DNA of 53,100 bases from Clostridia bacterium (GTDB taxonomy: Bacteria > Bacillota > Clostridia > UBA1212), in NCBI GenBank assembly GCA_017444825.1, contig JAFSVU010000018.1, positions 1 to 53,100 of the forward strand, given 5' to 3'. Position numbers and translations under genes: made by a program. This document shows positions 7,246 through 15,503 of this stretch, piece by piece; positions within the stretch are counted from its first letter, which is position 1; every line of letters starts with the position of its first letter. The notes under the pieces were generated by a model. It saw nothing but the letters and a program-made list of their open reading frames with translations, was not told where the DNA came from and made no database searches.

Positions 7246-8691
7246 ATGAATAACCTGCCATTTATAAAACTGTTTAAATCTGTATATGGTCATTACTTTT
7301 TTGATGTTAACACGAATCAAATCGTGAAAATCAGCCAAGATGCCTACTTAAAGCTTGAAAAAATACTCAAGGAAGGTTCCCATACCGGAGGAAGCGATTT
7401 GATAGATGAACTGATCCAAGGTGATCTTGAACTGAGTGAGCTTAGAAGCGAAGGTTTTTTGAAAAGCAATCGCCCGTTAAAAATTGAAATGAAAGAGACA
7501 GCCAAGCTCCCTTATTTTCTGGAACACAGATTACGCACATTAACACTTCAGGTCACACAGCAGTGTAATTTTCGTTGCAGATACTGCCATTATACATACG
7601 GAGACGACAAACAATACCATTCGCATAAATCGAATTCAATGAGTTGGGAAACAGCAAAGGCGGCAATAGACTTCTTTGCGGAAAGAACGCGGGACACAGT
7701 ACGCTTAGACGTAGGATTTTATGGCGGCGAACCCTTACTTGAATATGAATTGATAAAAAAATGTGTGGAGTATTGCAAAACCAAGTTCGAAGGGAAAAAA
7801 CTCAGTTTCCATATGACCACCAACGCTTTTTTATTGACGGTAGATCGGGCAAGGTACTTAATCGAAAACGGGACAAGTATTCTTGTGAGCATAGATGGGC
7901 CCAGAGAGATACACGATAAAAACAGAAAAAACGCAGGAAACGGCTCCGGAACGTTTGATGTAGTATTTAAGAATTTGGAAAAAATAAAAAATGAAATTCC
8001 TCAATACTACGAAAAATTGTCGTTTAACAGCGTTTTGGATCCTGTTAACGATTGCAGCAAAGTGAACAATTTTTTTAACTGTGACATGTTCAGAAAACAA
8101 GAGGTTAAGGCATCAGTACTTCAGCCATCTGTTGGGAAAGGTGTTTTCTATTCTCAAGAGTATCTAAATACCGACAAGAAAGATAGGTTACTTGCGTTAC
8201 TTGCTAAAATTGGTGTCATAGAAGAATCGTGTCTTTCGGTGCTTGCACTTAACAATTTGACTGCCATTAAACGATTTGACGATGATATGCAGCGTTTTGA
8301 TGATATTTCGCAAGTTATGGGTCACGGTGGACCATGTCAACCGGGAGTGTTCAAGTTGTTTGTTACGACAAACGGGAATTTATTTCCTTGTGAAAAGATC
8401 AAAGATAATTCTGAGGTAATGAAGTTAGGAACTGTTTTTACTTCAATAGATGCAGAGAAAGCGAAATACTTGTTTAATGTCGGAAACATCTGTACGGAAC
8501 GCTGTGTAAATTGCTGGAACATACGCCACTGCCAGCTGTGCGCAACAAAAATAAACGATGGCAATGCTCTGTCTGCCGAGATGTGTGCAACCGAATGTAA
8601 GAAAAATTGTTCAAACACGGCATCTCGAATAAAAGCATATATTGCCTTGAGAGAAGTTAAGGAAATGATTGATAAGGGGGCTGTGTCATAA
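7246..8691 (+). CDS. ccpM: Radical SAM/SPASM Cys-rich peptide maturase (CcpM-like)
   Basis: A 481-residue enzyme. Residues 1-95 resemble a peptide-recognition region. The radical SAM cluster motif CNFRCRYC has Cys107, Cys111 and Cys114, followed by the SAM-binding GFYGGEPLL motif and ILVSIDGP. The C-terminal SPASM region is Cys-rich (CQPG, FPCEK, CTERCVNCWNIRHCQLC, CATECKKNC), enough for two auxiliary clusters. Length and context match the clostridial CcpM (TIGR04068-type) maturases that modify Cys-rich precursors, probably by thioether or related C-S/C-C bond formation. The ATG at 7246 has AAGGGGA ahead of it and sits one base past the previous stop. The likely substrate is the peptide encoded at 10044-10208. 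Confidence 0.85.
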   Translation: MNNLPFIKLFKSVYGHYFFDVNTNQIVKISQDAYLKLEKILKEGSHTGGSDLIDELIQGDLELSELRSEGFLKSNRPLKIEMKETAKLPYFLEHRLRTLTLQVTQQCNFRCRYCHYTYGDDKQYHSHKSNSMSWETAKAAIDFFAERTRDTVRLDVGFYGGEPLLEYELIKKCVEYCKTKFEGKKLSFHMTTNAFLLTVDRARYLIENGTSILVSIDGPREIHDKNRKNAGNGSGTFDVVFKNLEKIKNEIPQYYEKLSFNSVLDPVNDCSKVNNFFNCDMFRKQEVKASVLQPSVGKGVFYSQEYLNTDKKDRLLALLAKIGVIEESCLSVLALNNLTAIKRFDDDMQRFDDISQVMGHGGPCQPGVFKLFVTTNGNLFPCEKIKDNSEVMKLGTVFTSIDAEKAKYLFNVGNICTERCVNCWNIRHCQLCATKINDGNALSAEMCATECKKNCSNTASRIKAYIALREVKEMIDKGAVS

Positions 8692-9791
8692 TGATTAAAA
8701 AAACAATCGTTTATCCGTATAGCAGAAGTTTTGCAGCGTATTTGAGACATATCAATTGCAATAAATTATACAACGTTACTGAAGCTGTTATCCCCGGGAG
8801 ATGGTGGAAGGACAATGAAGATGCTGGAGGCATAGACGGGGGCGAAAAAATAGGAATACCGATCAGATATGGTTTTGAGGACTGTTTAAATCAGTGTGAT
8901 ACGGTAATATGGGCAAGTTATGAGTATTATGATAACAAAGCCTTTTATGATACTGTTTTATCGAAGATAGAAAAAGCTTTAGAGCTGGGGAAAAACATTG
9001 TATGCTTTGAGGAACTGACAAAAAAAGAACTTCAACTGTTTAAAGAAAAAGCGGCTGCAAATAATTGTCTGTTCATCTACAAAGAAAACGAAAAATATCC
9101 CGGATCCGATGACGGTGCGCAGAAACCCATAGATGTGCCTATAATAACCGTAACGGGACTCACAGAAGAGTGTTCTAAGTTTGATACGGAATTAAACGTT
9201 TACAGAGCGCTCTCTGCGAAAGGATACAGGGTTTTGCTGATATCATCCAAAACTAACGCAAACCTTTTGAACATTTATTCATTTCCATCATTTATGTTTT
9301 CCCCAAAACGTAGTGAAATGGGAAAAATGAGATTGCTAAGATCGTATATAGCACATTTACAACAGAAGGTGTCTCCGGACGTTATAGTTTTGGGCGTACC
9401 GGGAGGACTGCTGCCGTTTAACGATCAGTATGATATGCATTACGGTATTATTGCATATGAAGTATTCTCGGTGCTAAAAACGGATTACAATGTTGTCAAT
9501 GTATGGTGCGATGTTTTAGACAGTTTAATCATCGATAAGATACCCGATATCTGCAGGTACAGATACGGAATGAACGTAAATGCGATAGGAGTATCAAATA
9601 TAAGCTTATATCTCGAGGGTTTGCAAGATGAACAAAGTACTTTGGAGTATAGCGTTTATGACTCGGATATGGTTGATAAGACAATAGCTTTTACAAACAA
9701 GGAGTCTAATAGCCTGAAAATGTATAACCTGGTAAAGAATGATTCAGTTGACAAATTAGTTGATGACATCATTATCTCATTATCTGAATAA
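8691..9791 (+). CDS. TIGR04066-type peptide maturation system protein
   Basis: A 366-residue protein that starts on the last base of the maturase stop codon. N-terminal KTIVYPYSRSFAAYLRHI and VIPGRWWKDNEDAGG, a middle FEDCLNQCDTVIWASY, and a nucleotide-binding-like second half (PIITVTGLTEECSKFDTEL followed by YRALSAKGYRVLLISS) match what I recall of the TIGR04066 family, which occurs only beside CcpM-type maturases and ACP-related proteins. A classical Walker A lysine motif is not evident, although the strand-loop-helix pattern resembles the P-loop of the cobyrinate synthase/DUF1611 group. Its biochemical role is unknown; it may act as an ATP-dependent partner of the maturase or of the carrier protein. 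Confidence 0.7.
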   Translation: MIKKTIVYPYSRSFAAYLRHINCNKLYNVTEAVIPGRWWKDNEDAGGIDGGEKIGIPIRYGFEDCLNQCDTVIWASYEYYDNKAFYDTVLSKIEKALELGKNIVCFEELTKKELQLFKEKAAANNCLFIYKENEKYPGSDDGAQKPIDVPIITVTGLTEECSKFDTELNVYRALSAKGYRVLLISSKTNANLLNIYSFPSFMFSPKRSEMGKMRLLRSYIAHLQQKVSPDVIVLGVPGGLLPFNDQYDMHYGIIAYEVFSVLKTDYNVVNVWCDVLDSLIIDKIPDICRYRYGMNVNAIGVSNISLYLEGLQDEQSTLEYSVYDSDMVDKTIAFTNKESNSLKMYNLVKNDSVDKLVDDIIISLSE

Positions 9792-9804
9792 AGGAACAAA
9801 AATA

Positions 9805-10047
9805 ATGAACTGCATTGATCAAAACCGGAATGAAATAGAAACGATTATACGTGAAATACTATGTAAAAAACTTTGTAGGGACGCAGAAGATCTGTCAAAA
9901 CTATCCGTTACGGAGCTGCTTTATTTGTATGGAGAAATATGTGCAGAGTTCAATATTCTTCTTACGGCGGACGATATTAACAATGGCTGTTTTTCTTCAT
10001 TACATGATCTGATTGATACCTTATGTGAGAAAGGAAATAAAAAATGA
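9805..10047 (+). CDS. Peptide maturation ACP-related protein
   Basis: An 80-residue protein with an ACP-like helical pattern, corresponding to the TIGR04069-type ACP-related proteins of these loci. Where a carrier protein has DSL/DSI, this one reads KLSVTELLYLYGEI: a serine (about residue 34) is kept but the preceding Asp is Leu, so phosphopantetheinylation is uncertain. AAAGGAAC lies before the ATG at 9805. Its TGA overlaps the ATG of the precursor peptide (ATGA), making it the translational partner of the substrate gene. It could be a chaperone or docking factor for the precursor rather than an acyl carrier. Confidence 0.7.
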   Translation: MNCIDQNRNEIETIIREILCKKLCRDAEDLSKLSVTELLYLYGEICAEFNILLTADDINNGCFSSLHDLIDTLCEKGNKK

Positions 10048-10208
10048 AAAAACTCGTTAAAAAAAATGAAAACAGGTTAATGAATATAAACATACAGGCG
10101 TTTGGTGCCTGCAGGAGCGGGGCATGTAGTTGTGCGTGCTATGGTCCCAAACATCCCGAATTCGATGACAACACCGATCGTGATCTGTTGCCTACATTGC
10201 ACAAATAA
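10044..10208 (+). CDS. Cys-rich RiPP precursor peptide (CLI_3235/Clo7bot-like)
   Basis: A 54-residue ORF starting in the ATGA overlap with the ACP-related gene. The Lys/Asn-rich leader (MKKLVKKNENRLMNINIQAF) is followed by a core with Cys23, Cys28, Cys30 and Cys32 in GACRSGACSCACYGPKHP and an acidic, cysteine-free tail ending DLLPTLHK. A basic leader, a C-x4-C-x-C-x-C cluster and a position behind the maturase and ACP-related genes are what is expected of a CcpM substrate. The cysteines are the likely thioether donors. The subtilase 61 bases downstream is the probable leader peptidase. Exact family membership (CLI_3235 or Clo7bot type) is from memory of these families and untested. Confidence 0.82.
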   Translation: MKKLVKKNENRLMNINIQAFGACRSGACSCACYGPKHPEFDDNTDRDLLPTLHK

Positions 10209-10269
10209 CTAAATAAATCTTTTGTGTCCTTGCAAAGTTTTTTACATAGTTTTTTCACGTGGAGAAAAC

Positions 10270-11457
10270 ATGATCAAAGTAGCGTTTATTGACAATGGTA
10301 TTACAACGGGTTTACTTCAGGAGGGGTTTGTAGATGAGACTGTTAGCTTTTTCACAGCGGACAACTCGCAAGACACGAACGATGGTACAGTCAACCATGG
10401 TTCATTGTGTGCAGCGATTTTTGAAAAGTATTTGCATTTTGACAAGCCGTACATAATAGACGTAAGAATTTCAAAAGTTGGCGAAGAGTCCTACCTGGCA
10501 GAATTCATTAAGGCTATTGAGTGGTGTACAGATAACAATGTTGACATAATAAATATCAGCATGGGGACCACAAACCGTTTTGCATTTCCGGTTATCAGGA
10601 AAGCCTTGCATGCTGCATTTATGAAAGGAATCATTGTTGTCGCAGCCATGGATAATGGACAAAAGTATACTCTGCCGGCCTGTCTTTCGGGTGTTATAGG
10701 CGTAAAAACGTCGACGCTTTATACAAACGGAGAGTATAAACTCAGATGGTACCCTTTTGACGGAATAGATGTTATTACGGGGGGACGGCATCAAATTCAA
10801 ACTCCTGATGGCAAGGAATTGGCTACTATTAATACAAACAGTTTTTCTGCACCTGTTATCACTGCGCACGTCTCAAACATTTTTTTTGAGTTTGGGAAAA
10901 TACCGTACGATGAAGTGATGCTGTTGCTGGCGAAGAGGGCGGCAAACACGTTTGGTTATTTCATAAAAGGATATTATCCATACTTCTGGAACAGTATTAC
11001 AGATTACAAGGATGACTTCCTTTGGGATAAAGAAATGTACTCAAAGATTGTAAAACCGTATCTGAAGAATAAGAAGAAGCCAATTGAAACACCGGCTGTT
11101 TCTTTCGCCGGTGATAACAAATCCAAATGCGTCGAAGTAATCGACAAGTTCGCTCAAAAACTGGAAAAAGAAAGCTACACATTTATCATATTGTCGGATT
11201 CGATATTGAGATTCTCGGACAATGTCATTATACCGTCAGGATGCGATATAGAGAACTTTTTTTCCTGTGTTGACGATCTGTTTACACCCGACGTTTATCT
11301 TATTGTGTCAGAAAACAAGTGTCCTGCGGATGTATTGGTTAAAGTTGACGATTCAATTCATATCGAATATGAAGACTGTGGAAAAAACTTCGCAAAAGAA
11401 TACTTGATGAACGATATTTGTGAGGCTTGTGGATATTTGCTCGAGATACTTAAATGA
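10270..11457 (+). CDS. Subtilisin-like (S8) serine protease, probable leader peptidase
   Basis: A 395-residue protein beginning at the ATG behind GGAG (10261-10264). The S8 catalytic triad is visible: Asp8 in AFIDNGI, His43 in VNHGSLCAA and Ser191 in NSFSAPVIT, with oxyanion Asn129 in VVAAMDNG. There is no signal peptide or pro-region, so it should act in the cytosol. The C-terminal ~190 residues are not protease-like and may recognise the substrate or exporter. Because neither exporter carries a C39 peptidase domain, this enzyme is the natural candidate to remove the leader of the peptide encoded just upstream. Confidence 0.85.
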   Translation: MIKVAFIDNGITTGLLQEGFVDETVSFFTADNSQDTNDGTVNHGSLCAAIFEKYLHFDKPYIIDVRISKVGEESYLAEFIKAIEWCTDNNVDIINISMGTTNRFAFPVIRKALHAAFMKGIIVVAAMDNGQKYTLPACLSGVIGVKTSTLYTNGEYKLRWYPFDGIDVITGGRHQIQTPDGKELATINTNSFSAPVITAHVSNIFFEFGKIPYDEVMLLLAKRAANTFGYFIKGYYPYFWNSITDYKDDFLWDKEMYSKIVKPYLKNKKKPIETPAVSFAGDNKSKCVEVIDKFAQKLEKESYTFIILSDSILRFSDNVIIPSGCDIENFFSCVDDLFTPDVYLIVSENKCPADVLVKVDDSIHIEYEDCGKNFAKEYLMNDICEACGYLLEILK

Positions 11458-11470
11458 GAAAGGTGCAAAA

Positions 11471-13255
11471 ATGAGATCTTTTTTTAAGACGGTTCGGTTT
11501 TCGTTTGGATTGCTGTATAAGTCAAGCAAACTGATGTTTGCAGCGTATTTTTTGCTGCAGGTGGCTTGCAGCGTTGTCCCATTAATGAGTGTTTACGTGT
11601 TGAGAGACTTGTTAAACGCTCTGGTCGATATAGAGTCAGTAGGGTGGTCTGTTCTTTGGCCGGTTTGCCTGTATGCCGTTATCCTGATCTCCTTGATCGT
11701 TCTCCAATCGATGGATTCCTTGCTTCATGATCTGATGTATGAAAGGGCAATGCACAAATATGCCTATGATTTTGCTCAAAAAATGAGTGTATTGCCAATG
11801 TCATTTATTGACACAGCTGAAGGAAGAGACAAGATTGATGAGGCGCGTTATTTGATGACGACGGCGGTCAACTTTCCGACGTATCTCATCAGATTTTTGT
11901 CGGTTGCAGCTTCTTTTGTTATAGCATACATGCAGATTGCGTCGTTTAATATTGGTTTTTCTCTTTTATTTATTTCCCTCTCTGTTCCGGGAATAATATT
12001 TCAAATGGTTTTTTCCAGGAAAGCTGACCGTCTCAGAAGGGCTCAGGCTCCTGACGTAAGAAAGTTTTGTTATTACAGATGGATGCTGACTGATGCGTGG
12101 CCCGCAAAAGACGTTCGCATGTACGATCTCACGAAACCGATCTCGAAAAGATATGATGAAGAAAAAAAGCATTACCGCGATGCAAACAAAAAGCTGGATA
12201 AGAAAAAGATGTGGGCGGAACTGCTCACGGAATTGGTTAAGAGAAGCGGCGAGATCGCATTCAGCATTTTTGTAATAATAAAAGCGGTTTCGGGGGAGAT
12301 CGGCGTGGGCGACACGGCAATGTACATTAGTTTTGCCGTTGCTGCGATCGAGTCGTTCGAGGGTGTTGCAGGCATTCTTGTTTACGGAGTGATACGTTCG
12401 AGTGCGAATATGAAGTATGTTTTTGATTTCTTCGAAAGAGAAACACCCGAACGTAAGACAGGAACGCGAAAGCTTGAATCGTTTGAATCATTGGTTTTTG
12501 ACAATGTATATTTTAAGTATCCTGCTTCCGAAACATACGTTTTGCAAGGCGTTTCTTTTGAGTTAAAAAAAGGTGACAAGCTTTCTATCGTGGGGGTCAA
12601 CGGTTCGGGAAAATCGACGATAGTAAAACTGATGCTCGGCCTGTACGAGATCGAATCGGGGACAGTGCTTATAAACGGATATCCGGTAAGCGATTATGAC
12701 ATTCAGGACGTACGCAGACTCTTTTCCGCACTTTTCCAGAGTTTTGTTCAGTATCCGCTCACGCTGAGAGAAAACATTGCACTGTCTGATTTAGACCGGA
12801 TGGATAATGATAAGGAGATTGAGAGCGTATTGGTTAAAAGCGGTGTATTTGATGAGATCAAGCCAAAGCTTAAGAATGGGTTGGACTCTTTTATGACCAG
12901 GAGCTTTGACGATGAAGGGACCGAACTTTCAAGAGGACAGTGGCAGAAGATCGCGTTGTCCCGTGCATATTTTAAGAACGCAGAGATCGTTATTTTTGAT
13001 GAACCCTCTGCCGCACTTGACGCTGAGGCTGAAGACCGGATATTTAAGAATTTTGAAACGATAGCTGACGGAAAAACAAGCGTAATGATCTCACACAGGA
13101 TATCGAGTGCCAGGATCTCAAACAAAATAATTGTGTTGGACGGTGGGAAGATCACCGAACATGGAACTCATGACGAGCTTATGGAACTAAGCGGTCTGTA
13201 TGCAAAGCTGTATAACCTCCAAAGAAACAAATACACGATAAAGGAGGAAGAATGA
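11471..13255 (+). CDS. ABC exporter half-transporter, subunit A
   Basis: A 594-residue fused permease-ATPase of the type I exporter fold: about six membrane segments in residues 15-310, then an NBD with VGVNGSGKST (Walker A), an LSRGQ signature in place of LSGGQ, IVIFDEPSAALD (Walker B with the catalytic Glu) and SHRIS (switch His). The changed signature suggests it forms a heterodimer with the next gene in which one ATP site is weaker. The ATG at 11471 is chosen because AAAGGTG precedes it. It lacks a peptidase domain. Likely role: export of the processed peptide product and/or self-resistance. Confidence 0.87.
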   Translation: MRSFFKTVRFSFGLLYKSSKLMFAAYFLLQVACSVVPLMSVYVLRDLLNALVDIESVGWSVLWPVCLYAVILISLIVLQSMDSLLHDLMYERAMHKYAYDFAQKMSVLPMSFIDTAEGRDKIDEARYLMTTAVNFPTYLIRFLSVAASFVIAYMQIASFNIGFSLLFISLSVPGIIFQMVFSRKADRLRRAQAPDVRKFCYYRWMLTDAWPAKDVRMYDLTKPISKRYDEEKKHYRDANKKLDKKKMWAELLTELVKRSGEIAFSIFVIIKAVSGEIGVGDTAMYISFAVAAIESFEGVAGILVYGVIRSSANMKYVFDFFERETPERKTGTRKLESFESLVFDNVYFKYPASETYVLQGVSFELKKGDKLSIVGVNGSGKSTIVKLMLGLYEIESGTVLINGYPVSDYDIQDVRRLFSALFQSFVQYPLTLRENIALSDLDRMDNDKEIESVLVKSGVFDEIKPKLKNGLDSFMTRSFDDEGTELSRGQWQKIALSRAYFKNAEIVIFDEPSAALDAEAEDRIFKNFETIADGKTSVMISHRISSARISNKIIVLDGGKITEHGTHDELMELSGLYAKLYNLQRNKYTIKEEE

Positions 13256-13256
13256 A

Positions 13257-15041
13257 ATGAACAAAGTGAAGCGTTTTTTCTCCGGAATGATCAAAAATGT
13301 CTGGTTTGGTATTAAGACAAGTTTCTTTGCGTCAAAGTTCTATTTTTCAATGAAAATATTGATACTTCTTTCCGAGACCCTTATTCCGCTTGTGAATATC
13401 TGGCTTTGGAAAGAGATCCTGAACGGAATCGTGGATTACGAAGCCAAGGGCGGCGCAATTTTGATATGTCTTGCGGTTTATCTTGTCCTGCAACTGGCAA
13501 CCTATCTTCTGGCGAAATTCGGTTCGTACGTAAACACCCGCTTCGGAGATGAGATGCAGTTCTATATCGAAAAGGTTATGATGGAAAAAACCTCCCGGGT
13601 GTCTTTGGCGTTTTTTGATTCTGCTCAAATGGGGGATAAGGTCCGCCATGCAAGAAGCAATTTTGACGCCATGACGCAGATGACCTGGCTTGCGTTTGAT
13701 ATTGTCTCAGCGTTTATCAACGTAATTGCCGCGCTTGTTATCGTCCTGGCATACAAGTGGTGGGTGGGGCTTATTACGCTTGCATTTTTGATCCCGTTTA
13801 TGATTTATAACAAAAAACGGGCTGAGCGCAGATTGGAAATGGAAAAAGAGCAGCTTCGTGACAACCGCAAGATGGATTATTACGGGAACGTGTTTTCCGA
13901 CAACAACATCCAATTTGAGGTGAAACTGAATAACATTGGCGCGTATTTCCTGAGTAAATACAGAGAAACATGGAAAAAGCTTTACAACATCAACAAATCG
14001 GAAAACGTCAGGCACAATATAATTAATTCGCTGATCCTTGCGCTCAACGTCTCTTGTGATTTTCTGGTGTTGATATTGTCTGTCTTCGACGTCGTTAACA
14101 ATCAGATAGGGATCGGCGACGTACAGTATAATCTGAGCATAGTTGCGAGGCTTCATTCACAGGCGCAATTGCTGATGGAGCAGGTGATCCAATTCCTTAA
14201 CAGCAATACAAGGCTGATGGAGCTTCAGGAATTTTTGGATATTAAACCGGAAACAGAAAAGAGCGGCACGCTTAAGCCTTCGCAAAACCCAAAGATCGAG
14301 TTCATAGGCGTCAGCTTTCGATACCCCAATTCTGACCAATACGTTCTCAGGAACTGTTCATTTACAATAGAACCGAACGAAAAGATCGGTTTGATAGGTC
14401 TTAACGGGGCAGGCAAATCAACAATAATCAAGTTGATGTTCCGTTTCTACGATCCGGAAGAAGGGTGCATAAAACTGGACGGGGTCGACTTGAAGGAGTA
14501 TGACGTTTATGCGGTGAGAAAGGTGTTTGGCGTTCTGTTTCAGGACTATGTTACTTACTGCCTGCCGCTTAGGGAGATCATAGCTCTTTCCGATTTTGAC
14601 GAGCGATTCAATGATGAAAAGCTTAAAAGAGCCTGCGATATCAGTGGCGCAAGTGAGATCATCAAGGACTGGGAGGACGGTTTCGAGAGCGTTTTGGGGC
14701 GCTACTATGCAGATAACGGGAAAGACCTTTCCGGTGGTCAATGGCAGATTGTAGGCCTTGCGCGTGCATACTTTAAGGACAGTGATTATATGATTTTGGA
14801 TGAACCTTCTGCAGCGCTTGACCCCTTTGCGGAAGACCGGATATTCGAGCGGCTTTACCGGTTGAGCGAAGGGAAAAGCTCGGTTACTATCTCACACAGG
14901 CTGTCCAACACGACTCTTGCGGATAAACTGTTGGTCATTGACGACGGTCATATCATAGAGCAGGGTTCTCACTTTGAGCTTCTTAAGCAAAACGGGAAGT
15001 ATGCGCAGCTGTTCCGGCTTCAGGCAGAAAAATACCAATGA
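13257..15041 (+). CDS. ABC exporter half-transporter, subunit B
   Basis: A 594-residue partner of the preceding gene, one base after its stop. Membrane domain in residues 20-310; NBD with IGLNGAGKST, a canonical DLSGGQW signature, YMILDEPSAALD and SHRLS. Equal length and parallel architecture support a heterodimeric exporter. It is the last gene of the rightward arm and is followed after about 28 bases by a strong intrinsic terminator. Confidence 0.88.
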   Translation: MNKVKRFFSGMIKNVWFGIKTSFFASKFYFSMKILILLSETLIPLVNIWLWKEILNGIVDYEAKGGAILICLAVYLVLQLATYLLAKFGSYVNTRFGDEMQFYIEKVMMEKTSRVSLAFFDSAQMGDKVRHARSNFDAMTQMTWLAFDIVSAFINVIAALVIVLAYKWWVGLITLAFLIPFMIYNKKRAERRLEMEKEQLRDNRKMDYYGNVFSDNNIQFEVKLNNIGAYFLSKYRETWKKLYNINKSENVRHNIINSLILALNVSCDFLVLILSVFDVVNNQIGIGDVQYNLSIVARLHSQAQLLMEQVIQFLNSNTRLMELQEFLDIKPETEKSGTLKPSQNPKIEFIGVSFRYPNSDQYVLRNCSFTIEPNEKIGLIGLNGAGKSTIIKLMFRFYDPEEGCIKLDGVDLKEYDVYAVRKVFGVLFQDYVTYCLPLREIIALSDFDERFNDEKLKRACDISGASEIIKDWEDGFESVLGRYYADNGKDLSGGQWQIVGLARAYFKDSDYMILDEPSAALDPFAEDRIFERLYRLSEGKSSVTISHRLSNTTLADKLLVIDDGHIIEQGSHFELLKQNGKYAQLFRLQAEKYQ

Positions 15042-15069
15042 GTTCTGAAGCGCCAAATGGTTCAGATCC

Positions 15070-15096
15070 GGGCGGGTGTCATTCCCGCCCTTGTTT
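15070..15096 (+). terminator. Intrinsic terminator of the peptide operon
   Basis: GGGCGGG (15070-15076), a 7-base loop, CCCGCCC (15084-15090) and TTGTTT. It marks the right end of the biosynthetic arm. Confidence 0.8.
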
Positions 15097-15137
15097 GTCC
15101 TTGTTGTCAGGTAAACGATGCGATTGACAAGAAAGGG

Positions 15138-15460
15138 GTTTGCAAATAGAATACATAGGATAAGTAAAAGCGGTGCCGGACAAGGTAACAGGTAAGAGGT
15201 AATAGGTAATAGGGGCCCACGTCGACTACATTTCATCGAGGAACGATTCTGCACGAAGTGCAGCCAAGTGACGAGATGCAAGGTGCGAGACGCAAGGGGT
15301 GCCGCTCAAGGTAACAGGTAAAAAGTAAGAGGTAATAGGGGCCCACGTCGACCACATTTCATCGAGGAACGATTCTGCACGAAGTGCAGCCAAGTGACGA
15401 GATGCAAGGTGCGAGACGCAAGGGGTGCCGCCTTAGGTAAAAAGTAAGAGGTAATAAGTT
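15138..15460. repeat. 126-bp tandem repeat with GTAATA-type short repeats
   Basis: This stretch has no gene. It begins with GCGGTGCCGGACAAGGTAA, passes through several GGTAATA/GGTAAGA units, then GGGGCCCACGTCGAC, ATTTCATCGAGGAACG and a CTGCAC-GAA-GTGCAG hairpin. The whole block recurs with a period of 126 bases (GGGGCCCAC at 15212 and again at 15338), and the GGTGCCG plus GTAA part starts a third time near 15425. Related pieces occur at 19372-19440 (inverted), 21672-21705 and 45517-45596. It separates the AT-rich island from the GC-rich backbone. Confidence 0.85.
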
Positions 15461-15503
15461 AGAGGTGCGGAAATAGCGCATTGGCGTAAAACACGGAGGG
15501 TTT

